DNA of 7,517 nt from CAIOSQ01 sp044359885. Lineage in GTDB: Bacteria; Pseudomonadota; Alphaproteobacteria; CACIAM-22H2. The stretch is from assembly GCA_044359885.1 (NCBI GenBank), contig JBIKLI010000217.1, positions 1 through 7,517 on the forward strand, written 5' to 3'. Below, piece by piece: positions 1-7,251 of this stretch; the first letter of the stretch is position 1, and each line of letters begins with the position of its first letter. Below the pieces are notes generated by a model. It had not been told where the DNA came from. It searched no databases and was given only the letters and a program-made list of their open reading frames with translations. The translations under genes and the position numbers were made by a program.

Positions 1-1
1 G

Positions 2-1507
2 TCGCCGGCCGAGATCGCCGAGCGGGTCGAGGACATCCTGGCCCGGGTCGGCTTTCCCGATCCGCGCCGCGCGATGCGCACATATCCCTTCGAGCTCTCG
101 GGGGGACTGCGGCAGCGCGCGGTGATCGCCATGGCGCTGATCTGCCGGCCGTCGCTGGTGATCGCCGACGAGCCGACGACCGCGCTCGACGTCACCATCC
201 AGGCCCAGATCCTGAAGCTGCTCCACGACCTGCAGCAGAGCCTTGGCATGGCGGTGCTGCTGATCACCCACGACCTCGGCGTGGTCGCCAACATGGCCGA
301 GGAGGTGGTGGTCATGTATCGCGGACGGGTGATGGAATCGGGGACCCGCGACGACCTGCTTCGCCGCCCCGAGCATCCCTATCTGAAGGCGCTGTTGCGC
401 GCCGTGCCGCGCTTCGACATGAGGCCCGACGAGCGTCTGACCCCGCTGCGCGAGATCAAGCCGGAGACCGGCCACCTGCTGGCGGCGCGCGAGGCCTGGC
501 CACCCGGCGCCGACGCGGCGGGGCCGCTGCTGTCGGTCCAGTCGCTGTCGCGCAGCTTCGTGATCCGCAAGGGCGGCTTCTTCGAGCCCAAGACCGAGAA
601 CCGCGTGCTTGCGGTCGACGACGTCAGCTTCGAGCTCCGCCGCGGCGAATGCCTGGGCCTGGTGGGCGAGTCGGGCTGCGGCAAGACCACCGTGTCGAAG
701 ATGATCCTGCGGGCGCTGTCGCCGGACGGCGGCAAGGTGCTGTTCAACGACCGCGGCACGATCCGCGACGTCCATGCGATGGGCCAAGAGGATCTGTTCG
801 CCTTCCGCCGGCGCATCCAGTTCGTCTTCCAGGACCCTTACGCTTCGCTCAATCCGCGCATGACCGTCTACGACATCATCGCCGAGCCGCTGGTCATCCA
901 CGGCATCGGCGACGCGGCGTACCGGCGCGAGATGGTGATGGAGCTCATGAAGCTGGTCGGGCTCGACGCGCGCTGGACCAACCGCTATCCGCATTCCTTC
1001 TCCGGCGGCCAGCGCCAGCGCATCGGCATCGCCCGGGCGCTGGCGCTGAAGCCGGACCTGCTGCTGTGCGACGAGCCGGTCTCGGCGCTGGACGTCTCGA
1101 TCCAGGCCCAGATCCTCAACCTGCTCAAGGACCTCAAGCAGCAATTCGGCCTGACCTATCTGTTCGTCTCGCACAACCTGGCGGTGGTCGACTACATCGC
1201 CGACCGGATCGCGGTCATGTGCCGCGGCCGGTTGGTCGAGATCGCGCCGCGCGCGGCGCTGTTCAAGCAGCCCGTGCATCCCTACACCCGCGCACTGCTG
1301 GCCGCGGTGCCCGATCCGGATCCCGACCGCCGGCTCGATCTGGGCGCGCTGATGGAGGGCCGCGCATCGCGTCCCGAGGACTGGCCGCTGCCCTTCAGGC
1401 TGGACGGCACGGCACCGGCGGGGCTGATCGATCTGGGCGGGGGCCACATGGTACGTGCGCGTCAGGGCGCGGATCCGGCCTCGATCCTGCCGCGGAGCGC
1501 GGCGTGA
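2..1507 (+). CDS. Dual-domain ABC transporter ATP-binding protein, Dpp/Opp family (5'-partial)
   Basis: Energises the peptide/opine-type importer encoded downstream; cytoplasmic, two ATPase domains in one chain (DppD-like then DppF-like). The frame is open from base 2, so the true start is left of the window; 501 residues are visible and, by comparison with family size, roughly 120 are missing, including the first Walker A and Q-loop. Visible domain 1: signature LSGGLRQR (about 32-39), Walker B LVIADEP (D56, E57), D-loop ALD, switch His90, then HPYLKALL near 125. Domain 2 starts near residue 175: Walker A GESGCGKTT (222-230), Q-loop FQDPYASLNP (from 276), signature FSGGQRQR (333-340), Walker B LLLCDEP (D357, E358), His391, HPYTRALL near 426. 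All visible catalytic motifs look intact, so both sites should hydrolyse ATP. Neither domain carries the cysteine-rich tail common in DppD/OppD. The ATG at 74 lies inside domain 1 and is not the start. The stop overlaps the next gene's GTG by 4 nt. Substrate unknown. Confidence 0.95.
   Translation, partial: SPAEIAERVEDILARVGFPDPRRAMRTYPFELSGGLRQRAVIAMALICRPSLVIADEPTTALDVTIQAQILKLLHDLQQSLGMAVLLITHDLGVVANMAEEVVVMYRGRVMESGTRDDLLRRPEHPYLKALLRAVPRFDMRPDERLTPLREIKPETGHLLAAREAWPPGADAAGPLLSVQSLSRSFVIRKGGFFEPKTENRVLAVDDVSFELRRGECLGLVGESGCGKTTVSKMILRALSPDGGKVLFNDRGTIRDVHAMGQEDLFAFRRRIQFVFQDPYASLNPRMTVYDIIAEPLVIHGIGDAAYRREMVMELMKLVGLDARWTNRYPHSFSGGQRQRIGIARALALKPDLLLCDEPVSALDVSIQAQILNLLKDLKQQFGLTYLFVSHNLAVVDYIADRIAVMCRGRLVEIAPRAALFKQPVHPYTRALLAAVPDPDPDRRLDLGALMEGRASRPEDWPLPFRLDGTAPAGLIDLGGGHMVRARQGADPASILPRSAA
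1494..1497 (+). promoter_or_regulatory. Shine-Dalgarno for the binding-protein gene
   Basis: GGAG lies 6 nt before the GTG at 1504, inside the last codons of the ATPase gene. It supports the GTG as the start despite the frame being open far upstream, and fits coupled translation through the GTGA overlap. Confidence 0.55.
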
Positions 1508-3417
1508 GCCGGCTGCATCCCGCGGCGCTCGGGCTCGCCATCGCCTGCCTCGCCGGCGCGCCCGCGCCGGCCCAGGTCGACAGCCCGGCGCTGGCCGCGG
1601 ACGTCGCCGCCGGCCGCCTGCCGCCGGTCGCCGAGCGGCTGCCGCGCACGCCGCTGGTCCATGCGCCCGGCGGCGATTTCCAGCCCGGCCGCCATGGCGG
1701 GGAGATGCGGCTGATCATGGGCCGATCGCAGGACGTGCGCATGATGGCCGTCTACGGCTATGCGCGGCTGGTCGGCTACAACGCGCGCTTCGAGCTCGAG
1801 CCCGACATCCTCGCCTCGATCGAGAATATCGAGGAGCGGATCTTCACCTTTCGCCTCCGCCCCGGCCATCGCTGGTCGGACGGGCATCCCTTCACCAGCG
1901 AGGATTTCCGCTACTGGTGGGAGGACGTCGTCGGCAACCGGCAGATCTCGCCCTCGGGCCCGCCGCAGGTCCTGCTGGCCGATGGCCGTCCGCCGGAAGT
2001 GACCTTCCCCGACGCCCATACCGTGCGCTTCGTCTGGGACCGGCCCAATCCCTATTTCCTGCCGGCGCTGGCCGGCGCGGCGCCGCTCTATGTCTACCGG
2101 CCTGCGCACTACCTCCGGCAGTTCCACCAGAAATACGCGGACAGGGCGAGACTCGAGGAGCGGGTGCGCACCGAGCGGATGCGCAACTGGGCACAACTGC
2201 ACAACCGCCTCGACAACATGTACCGCAACGACAACCCGGACCTGCCGACGCTGGAGCCGTGGATCCTGCAGACGCGCCCGCCGGCCGAGCGTTTCGTGTT
2301 CGTGCGCAACCCGTTCTTCCACCGCGTCGACGCGAACGGACTGCAGCTTCCCTATGTCGACCGGGTGACGATGGCGATCTCCGACGCCAAGCTGATCCCG
2401 CTCAAGGTCAACGCGGGCGAGGCCGACCTGCAGGCGCGCGGCCTCGCCTTCAACAACTACACCTTCCTGCGCCAGGCCGCGCGGCAGGGCGCCTTCGACG
2501 TGCGTCTCTGGGATACCGCCAAGGGCGCGCAGCTGGCGCTCTACCCGAACCTGAACGCCGAGGACCCCGTCTGGCGGCGGCTCAACCGCGACCCGCGCTT
2601 CCGCCGGGCGCTGTCGCTGGCGATCAACCGGCGCGAGATCAACCAGGTCGTGTTCTTCGGCCTGGCGCTGGAAGGCCACAACACCGCGCTGCCGGCGTCG
2701 CCGCTGCACGACCCCGCCCAGCGCGCGGCGCACTTCGACCTCGCCGAGGCGAACCGGCTGCTCGACGAGATCGGGCTCGAGCGCCCCAGCCGGCGCGGCC
2801 TGCGCCGCCTGCCCGACGGCCGCCCGCTCGAGATCATCGTCGAGACCGCCGGCGAGGACACCGAGCAGACCGACGTCCTGCAGCTGATCCACGACAGCTG
2901 GCTGGAGGCCGGGATCAAGCTCTTCATCAAGCCCTCGCAGCGCGAGTATTTCCGCAACCGCGTCTTCGCCGGCAAGTCGGTGATGACCATCTGGGGCGGG
3001 CTGGAGAACGGCCTGATCTCCCCGTCCACCTCTCCCGAGGAGTTCGTTCCCCTCAGCCAGCAGCAGCTGCAATGGCCGCGCTGGGGGCAATATGTCGAGA
3101 CCGGCGGGCGCTCCGGCGAGGCGATCGACGACCCCGCCGCGCGCGAGCTGCTGGGGCTCAACGACGCATGGCGGAACGCCTACGACGAGGCCGCGCGCGT
3201 CGCCGCGTGGCGGCGGATCCTCGCCATCCACGCCGAGCAGATCTTCTCGATCGGGCTGGTGGCGAATGTCCGCCAGCCGGTCGTGGTGTCGACGCGTCTG
3301 CGCAACGTGCCGCGCACCGGCATCTACAACTGGGATCCGGGTGCCTTCTTCGGCATCTACCGGCCCGACTCCTTCTGGTTCGCCGAGCCGCAGCGCGCGG
3401 CGACGGCCCGGCCCTGA
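1504..3417 (+). CDS. Periplasmic solute-binding protein, family 5 (SBP_bac_5)
   Basis: Extracytoplasmic receptor that delivers ligand to the adjacent permeases. The GTG at 1504 is chosen because it overlaps the upstream stop (GTGA), has a GGAG 6 nt before it, and places a signal peptide exactly at the N-terminus: Arg3, a hydrophobic stretch at about 7-19, and a predicted cleavage after APA at residue 23 (before Q24). Cys15 sits in a poor lipobox (AIAC), so a soluble secreted form is more likely than a lipoprotein. The family 5 core is clear: FTFRLRPGHRWSDGHPFTSEDF (about 115-135), WDRPNPYFLP (178-187), PFFHRVDANGLQLPYVDRV (270-288) and RALSLAINRREINQVVF (368-384). At 637 residues it is longer than typical DppA/OppA (about 530-540); extra sequence lies before the core (24-65) and in a charged stretch at about 200-260. 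The subfamily is reminiscent of 600-640-residue binding proteins of alphaproteobacteria. Ligand (peptide, opine, sugar or other) is not decidable. Confidence 0.93.
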   Translation: MSRLHPAALGLAIACLAGAPAPAQVDSPALAADVAAGRLPPVAERLPRTPLVHAPGGDFQPGRHGGEMRLIMGRSQDVRMMAVYGYARLVGYNARFELEPDILASIENIEERIFTFRLRPGHRWSDGHPFTSEDFRYWWEDVVGNRQISPSGPPQVLLADGRPPEVTFPDAHTVRFVWDRPNPYFLPALAGAAPLYVYRPAHYLRQFHQKYADRARLEERVRTERMRNWAQLHNRLDNMYRNDNPDLPTLEPWILQTRPPAERFVFVRNPFFHRVDANGLQLPYVDRVTMAISDAKLIPLKVNAGEADLQARGLAFNNYTFLRQAARQGAFDVRLWDTAKGAQLALYPNLNAEDPVWRRLNRDPRFRRALSLAINRREINQVVFFGLALEGHNTALPASPLHDPAQRAAHFDLAEANRLLDEIGLERPSRRGLRRLPDGRPLEIIVETAGEDTEQTDVLQLIHDSWLEAGIKLFIKPSQREYFRNRVFAGKSVMTIWGGLENGLISPSTSPEEFVPLSQQQLQWPRWGQYVETGGRSGEAIDDPAARELLGLNDAWRNAYDEAARVAAWRRILAIHAEQIFSIGLVANVRQPVVVSTRLRNVPRTGIYNWDPGAFFGIYRPDSFWFAEPQRAATARP

Positions 3418-3427
3418 GCGGCACGCC

Positions 3428-4426
3428 ATGCTCGTCTATCTCGCGCGCCGCCTGCTGGTGATGATCCCGACCCTGGTCGCGATCAGCGCCATCGTCTTCT
3501 TCATCATCCAGCTGCCGCCGGGCGACTACCTGTCGACGATGGTCGAGGAACTTCTGGCGCAGGGCGAGAAGCCCGACGGCGATCGCATCCGCATGCTGCG
3601 CGAGCAGTTCGGCCTGGATCGGACGCCGCTGGAGCAGTACCTGCACTGGGCGGGAGGTCTGCTGGTCGGCGACCTCGGCTGGTCTTTCGAGTACAACCTG
3701 CCGGTCTCGCAGGTGGTGGGCGAACGGCTGGTGATGAGCTTCCTGCTGGCCTTCGCGGCGACGCTGTTCACCTACATCGTCGCCTTCCCGATCGGCATCT
3801 ATTCGGCGGTGCGTCAGTACTCGCCCGGCGACTATGCGCTGACCTTCGTCGGCTTCATCGGGCTGGCCACGCCCAGCTTCCTGATCGCGCTGGTCGTGCT
3901 GCATTTCTCCAATGTCTGGTTCGGCACCCCGGTCGGCGGCCTCTACGACCCGGCCTTCGCCGAGCAGCCCATGAGCTGGGCCAAGTTCGTTTCGGTCCTC
4001 GGCCATATCTGGATCCCGATCGTGGTCATCGGCCTCTCCGCCACCGCCGAGATGATCCGCCAGCTGCGCGCCAACCTGCTCGACGAGCTGCAGCGGCCCT
4101 ATGTCGTCACCGCCCGGGCCAAGGGCCTGACCGAGCGCCGGCTGCTTTTCAGGTATCCGCTGCGCATGGCGCTCAACCCCTTCATCGCCGACATCGGGTC
4201 GATCCTGCCGAAGCTGATCTCCGGCTCGGCGATCGTCGGCGTGGTCCTGTCGCTGCCGACCAACGGTCCGATGCTGCTGCGCGCGCTGCAGTCGCACGAC
4301 ATGTATCTCGCCGGCTCCTTCCTGATGATCGAGGCGGTGCTGGTGGTGCTGGGGATCCTGATCAGCGACATCGCGCTGGCGCTGCTCGATCCGCGCATCC
4401 GGCTGGGCGCAGGGTCCGAGAAATGA
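3428..4426 (+). CDS. ABC transporter permease, DppB/OppB type
   Basis: Inner-membrane channel subunit of the importer, 332 residues, the usual length for DppB. ATG at 3428 follows the binding-protein stop by 10 nt with only a weak Shine-Dalgarno (GAGCGG region); it is chosen because the protein then begins with the typical MLVYLARRLLVMIPTL first helix. Probable membrane helices: 9-29, 102-127, 137-160, 187-210, 251-277 and 294-320, giving six. The periplasmic loop after helix 1 carries the family motif GLLVGDLGWSF (77-87). The cytoplasmic EAA-like coupling loop is at about 219-246 (RPYVVTARAKGLTERRLL, with the conserved Gly at 233), which contacts the ATPase. The C-terminus LLDPRIRLG is typical of the family. 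It overlaps the next gene by 4 nt (ATGA), so the two permeases are probably made in matched amounts. Confidence 0.95.
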   Translation: MLVYLARRLLVMIPTLVAISAIVFFIIQLPPGDYLSTMVEELLAQGEKPDGDRIRMLREQFGLDRTPLEQYLHWAGGLLVGDLGWSFEYNLPVSQVVGERLVMSFLLAFAATLFTYIVAFPIGIYSAVRQYSPGDYALTFVGFIGLATPSFLIALVVLHFSNVWFGTPVGGLYDPAFAEQPMSWAKFVSVLGHIWIPIVVIGLSATAEMIRQLRANLLDELQRPYVVTARAKGLTERRLLFRYPLRMALNPFIADIGSILPKLISGSAIVGVVLSLPTNGPMLLRALQSHDMYLAGSFLMIEAVLVVLGILISDIALALLDPRIRLGAGSEK

Positions 4427-5577
4427 GCCAGCCTCTTCCGCACCGCGTCGACGACCGGCCCTTCGACCCGCAGCAGAGCGAGCGCCTGAGCCCGGAGCTC
4501 GAGCGCTTCTACATGTCATCGCAATGGCGGATGATGTGGCTGAAGCTGCGCCGTCACCGCCTGGCCGTGCTGTCCGCCGGCGTCCTCGCCGCGCTCTATG
4601 CCATGATCCTGGTGGCCGAGATCCTGGCTCCCTACAATCCCAACACGCGGCATACCGAGTTCATCTATGCGCCGCCGCAGTCGGTGCATCTGTTCCACGA
4701 GGGGCGCTTCGTAGGTCCCCACGTGCTCGGCTACGACCGTTCGCTCGACATGGACACGCTCAAGCGCGTCTACACGCCGAACCCGGAAAAGGTGGAGCGG
4801 CTGCGGTTCTTCTGCTTCGGCGACTCCTATCGCTTCTGGGGGCTGGTCGAGGGATCGTTCCACCTGGTCTGCCCGGCCGAAGGCGGGCATTTCTTCTGGC
4901 TCGGCACCGACCGGCTCGGCCGCGACATGCTGAGCCGGATCATTTCCGGAGCGCGCGTCTCGCTGACCATCGGCGTCGTCGGCGTCGCGATCAGCTTCCT
5001 GCTGGGCATCGTGCTCGGCGGGCTGGCCGGTTATTACGGCGGCTGGGTCGACGCCACGATCACGCGGGCGATCGAGATCATCCGCTCCTTCCCGAAGCTG
5101 CCGCTGTTCATGGCGCTGTCGGCGGCGCTGCCGATCTGGCTGCCGCCGATCTGGGTCTATTTCGGCATCACGCTGATCGTCGGCCTGATCGACTGGACGG
5201 GGCTGGCGCGCGCGGTGCGCTCGAAGCTGCTGGCGCTGCGCGAGGAGGATTTCTGCACGGCGGCCGTCCTGATGGGCGCGAGCCCGCGGCGCATCATCGG
5301 CCGCCATCTGCTGCCCAGCTTCATGAGCCATCTTGTGGCGGTAGCGACGCTCAACATCCCCGAGATGATCCTTGCCGAGACGGCGCTGTCGTTCCTCGGG
5401 CTGGGGCTGCGGCCGCCGGTCACCTCGTGGGGCGTGCTGCTGACAGAGGCGCAGAACATCAACGCCGTCGCGCTCTATCCCTGGCTGCTGCTGCCCATCG
5501 TGCCGGTCGTCGTCACCGTCCTCGCCTTCAACTTCCTGGGCGACGGGCTGCGCGACGCGGCGGATCCCTACAAGTGA
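4423..5577 (+). CDS. ABC transporter permease, DppC/OppC type, with long periplasmic insert
   Basis: Second channel subunit, pairing with the DppB-type protein. ATG at 4423 overlaps the preceding stop (ATGA); AGGG at 4411-4414 is a plausible Shine-Dalgarno. Length 384 residues against about 300 for DppC. Order: cytoplasmic N-tail with OppC_N-like SSQWRMMWLKLRRHRLAVL (32-50), helix 1 (about 48-69), periplasmic loop 71-158, the hallmark GTDRLGRDMLSRIISGARVSL (161-181), then helices near 182-204, 225-242, 245-260, 305-325 and 352-374. The EAA-type coupling loop EEDFCTAAVLMGASPRRIIGRHLLP spans 274-298, and the end DGLRDAADPYK is the classic family terminus. Most of the extra length is in the first periplasmic loop, which has about 60 residues more than usual and contains two cysteines (131 and 150). 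This is the last gene of the visible transporter operon; its stop lies 7 nt from the stop of the convergent methyltransferase gene. Confidence 0.95.
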   Translation: MSQPLPHRVDDRPFDPQQSERLSPELERFYMSSQWRMMWLKLRRHRLAVLSAGVLAALYAMILVAEILAPYNPNTRHTEFIYAPPQSVHLFHEGRFVGPHVLGYDRSLDMDTLKRVYTPNPEKVERLRFFCFGDSYRFWGLVEGSFHLVCPAEGGHFFWLGTDRLGRDMLSRIISGARVSLTIGVVGVAISFLLGIVLGGLAGYYGGWVDATITRAIEIIRSFPKLPLFMALSAALPIWLPPIWVYFGITLIVGLIDWTGLARAVRSKLLALREEDFCTAAVLMGASPRRIIGRHLLPSFMSHLVAVATLNIPEMILAETALSFLGLGLRPPVTSWGVLLTEAQNINAVALYPWLLLPIVPVVVTVLAFNFLGDGLRDAADPYK

Positions 5578-5584
5578 GCGCCGC

Positions 5585-6415
5585 TCAGGCGCGCTCGAGC
5601 CACAGGCTGGTCTCGAACGCGCCTTGCGGCAGGGTCAGCGCCGAGAGCGGGCTTGCGGCCAGCGTCGCGGCAAGCCGGGTCGCGACGTAGCGCGAGCTCC
5701 ACAGGATGCGCCAGCCGCCGCCCAAGAGCATCGCCGCAAGCGCGTTCTGCTCGTTGTAGCCCCGCCAGGCCCAGTCCGCAGGATAGGCGTCGGGCAGGAA
5801 CACGTCGTGGACATGGACGAGCGCGCCGGCGGGCAGCGCCGCCATGGCGCCGTTGAACAGCAGGTCGACGTCGCTGCCGGGCATCAGGACATGGCTGGAA
5901 TCGACGAACAGCACGTCGCCGGCGCCGAGCGCCGCGAACAGCGCGGGATCCGCGCGCTGCACGGTCCGGCGCAGGATCTGCACGCCGAGGCCGGCGATGT
6001 CCGCGCGCGGCTCGGGATCGATGGCGAGGATGCGCGTCCCGAGCCCCGCGTCGGCGACCGCCCGCGCCATCACCCGCGTCGAATGACCGGACCCGACCTC
6101 GACGACCCTCGCGGGACGCCGGGTGCGCAGGATCGTGTAGGCGGCGACCGCGTCGAGCCTCGGAAACCAGTCCTGCTCGAAGCGCGGCGCCGGCGGCGGC
6201 CCACCGAAGCGGGCGAAGTCGGCCATCCATCCGCCGGCTGCCGACAGCAACGCCGCCATCGTCGGACGCGCCGCGGCGAAGACGGGCTCGAGCGCCGGAT
6301 AAAGCGCCGGCGGGACGGCATCGCCGGCATGGCGATGCGGAACGAACCAGCCGCGCGGCCGGCCGCACAGCGTGGCGAGGCCCAGACCGAAGCGCCGCAG
6401 CGCGTCGCGCGTCAT
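5585..6415 (-). CDS. Class I SAM-dependent methyltransferase (Methyltransf_24-like)
   Basis: 276 residues, predicted cytoplasmic; no signal peptide or convincing membrane helix. The Rossmann SAM-binding motif I is VVEVGSGHST (104-113); AIDPEP (131-136) is the acidic strand-2 end that would bind the ribose. A second motif, VDSSHVLMPGSDVDLLF (171-187), then ALVHVHDVFLPDAYP (198-212), matches the family pattern in which an Asp-x-x-His strand and a His-Asp pair follow the core; these are candidate active-site residues. The N-terminal 90 residues carry no motif I recognise. ATG at 6415 (reverse strand) starts 10 nt after the hydrolase stop with a weak GGGCGG ribosome site, so translation probably depends on the upstream gene. 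Family members of this kind occur in glycan and natural-product loci, but the substrate here is unknown; O-methylation is a guess. The fold assignment is firm, the reaction is not. Confidence 0.88.
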   Translation of the reverse strand: MTRDALRRFGLGLATLCGRPRGWFVPHRHAGDAVPPALYPALEPVFAAARPTMAALLSAAGGWMADFARFGGPPPAPRFEQDWFPRLDAVAAYTILRTRRPARVVEVGSGHSTRVMARAVADAGLGTRILAIDPEPRADIAGLGVQILRRTVQRADPALFAALGAGDVLFVDSSHVLMPGSDVDLLFNGAMAALPAGALVHVHDVFLPDAYPADWAWRGYNEQNALAAMLLGGGWRILWSSRYVATRLAATLAASPLSALTLPQGAFETSLWLERA

Positions 6416-6425
6416 GCCGCCCGGT

Positions 6426-7250
6426 TCATGGAACCAGCGTCATCCCTTCCATCGCGACGACAGTGCCCGGGCGCATCTCCTCGGCGGAAGCGGCGATCTC
6501 GTCCATCCGGGCGTCGTCGTTGGAGGGATCGTGGTGGAAGATCGCCAGGCGGTGGACGTTGGCCTCCTCGCAGATCCGGATCCCCTCCTCCCAGGTGGAG
6601 TGGCCCCAGCCGATCTTCGACCCGAACTGCGCGTCGCTGTAGGTGCAGTCGTAGACCAGCAGATCGGCGTCGCGCACGAGATCCATCACGGCCTGGTCGC
6701 GCCGTCCGGGTACATGCTCGGTGTCGGTGACGTAACAGATCGATTTTCCGGCGTGGTCGACGCGATAGCCGGTCGCGCCGTTGGGATGGTTCAGGACGGC
6801 GGTGCGCAGCACCAGGCCGCGGCCGAGATCGAGCGGCGTGCCGCCGACGAAATCGTTCAGCTCGCGCGCGGCGACGAGATTCGCCATCGGCACGGGGAAG
6901 AACGGATCGCGCATCAGCTCCGAGACGATGCCGCGCAGCGTATGGCCAGGCAGGAGATGACCCGCCCAGAGCCGGAAGTTGTGCGCGGGGTTGTAGACCG
7001 AGCTGAAGAACGGCAGGCCGCAGATATGGTCGAAATGGGTGTGCGAAAAGACCAGGTCGGCGTCGACGGCGCCGAGGCGGTCGAGCTTGGCGCCCAGCCG
7101 GCGCAAGCCGGTGCCGGCATCGAGGATCACGAGCCGGCTGCCGACGCGCAGTTCCAGGCATGGCGTGTTGCCGCCGTAGCGCATGGTGTCCGGACCGGGA
7201 CAGGCGATCGAGCCCCGCACGCCCCAGAATGTGACCGAAAGGGCCGGCAT
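6426..7250 (-). CDS. MBL-fold metallo-hydrolase, phosphodiesterase-like (TaR3-like group)
   Basis: 274-residue cytoplasmic metal-dependent hydrolase. Metal site residues are all present: HTHFDH (H70, H72, D74, H75), H155 in NHPNG, D176 in TDTEH, and H240 in FHHDPSND. N-terminal motifs GVRGS (10-14), YGGNTPCLEL (25-34) and DAGTGLR (44-50) mark the branch of the superfamily that includes PhnP/class II cyclic-nucleotide phosphodiesterase-like proteins rather than beta-lactamases or glyoxalase II. DCTYSD (201-206) and GWGHSTW (214-220) add conserved polar residues near the active site. This suggests cleavage of a phosphodiester, possibly a cyclic nucleotide, but no substrate is shown by the sequence. 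ATG at 7250 lies 1 nt after the stop of the upstream response-regulator gene and has an excellent Shine-Dalgarno inside that gene, implying strong coupled expression. The methyltransferase gene follows after 10 nt. Confidence 0.92.
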   Translation of the reverse strand: MPALSVTFWGVRGSIACPGPDTMRYGGNTPCLELRVGSRLVILDAGTGLRRLGAKLDRLGAVDADLVFSHTHFDHICGLPFFSSVYNPAHNFRLWAGHLLPGHTLRGIVSELMRDPFFPVPMANLVAARELNDFVGGTPLDLGRGLVLRTAVLNHPNGATGYRVDHAGKSICYVTDTEHVPGRRDQAVMDLVRDADLLVYDCTYSDAQFGSKIGWGHSTWEEGIRICEEANVHRLAIFHHDPSNDDARMDEIAASAEEMRPGTVVAMEGMTLVP

Positions 7251-7251
7251 T

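Noticed and set aside
167..192. Unusual signature LSGGLRQR in ATPase domain 1 and GESGCGKTT in domain 2, considered as degenerate sites
   Set aside because: Leu for Met/Gln and Thr for Ser are conservative changes; all visible catalytic acidic and histidine residues are intact in both domains, so there is no case for an inactive half.
1546..1551. Cys15 of the binding protein as a lipoprotein cleavage site
   Set aside because: The preceding residues (A-I-A) fit the lipobox poorly and a better signal peptidase I site (APA before Q24) follows directly.
1462..3429. Antisense open frame of 655 codons opposite the binding-protein gene
   Set aside because: Arg/Gly/Ala/Val-rich, motif-free translation with no plausible ribosome site; long antisense frames are expected opposite genes with extreme G/C third positions. 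The sense gene has family motifs, a signal peptide and operon spacing.
1455..3461. Same-strand alternative frame of 668 codons over the binding-protein gene
   Set aside because: Low-complexity Arg/Ala/Pro/Gly translation without domains; a frame shadow of the real gene at 1504-3417.
3158..4519. Antisense open frame of 453 codons opposite the DppB-type permease
   Set aside because: His/Asp/Gln/Arg-rich complement of hydrophobic codons, a typical mirror of a membrane-protein gene; no domain or start signal.
5576..5596. Possible hairpin GAGCGC / GCGCTC with a 9-nt loop at the convergent junction, considered as a bidirectional terminator
   Set aside because: Only 6 bp of stem, competing 5-bp pairings in the same bases, and no T-run on either side; such short GC stems are common by chance in DNA this GC-rich.
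4524..5690. Alternative + frame of 388 codons across the DppC-type permease and the end of the methyltransferase gene
   Set aside because: Arg/Ala-rich shadow without motifs; it crosses two well-supported genes on opposite strands.
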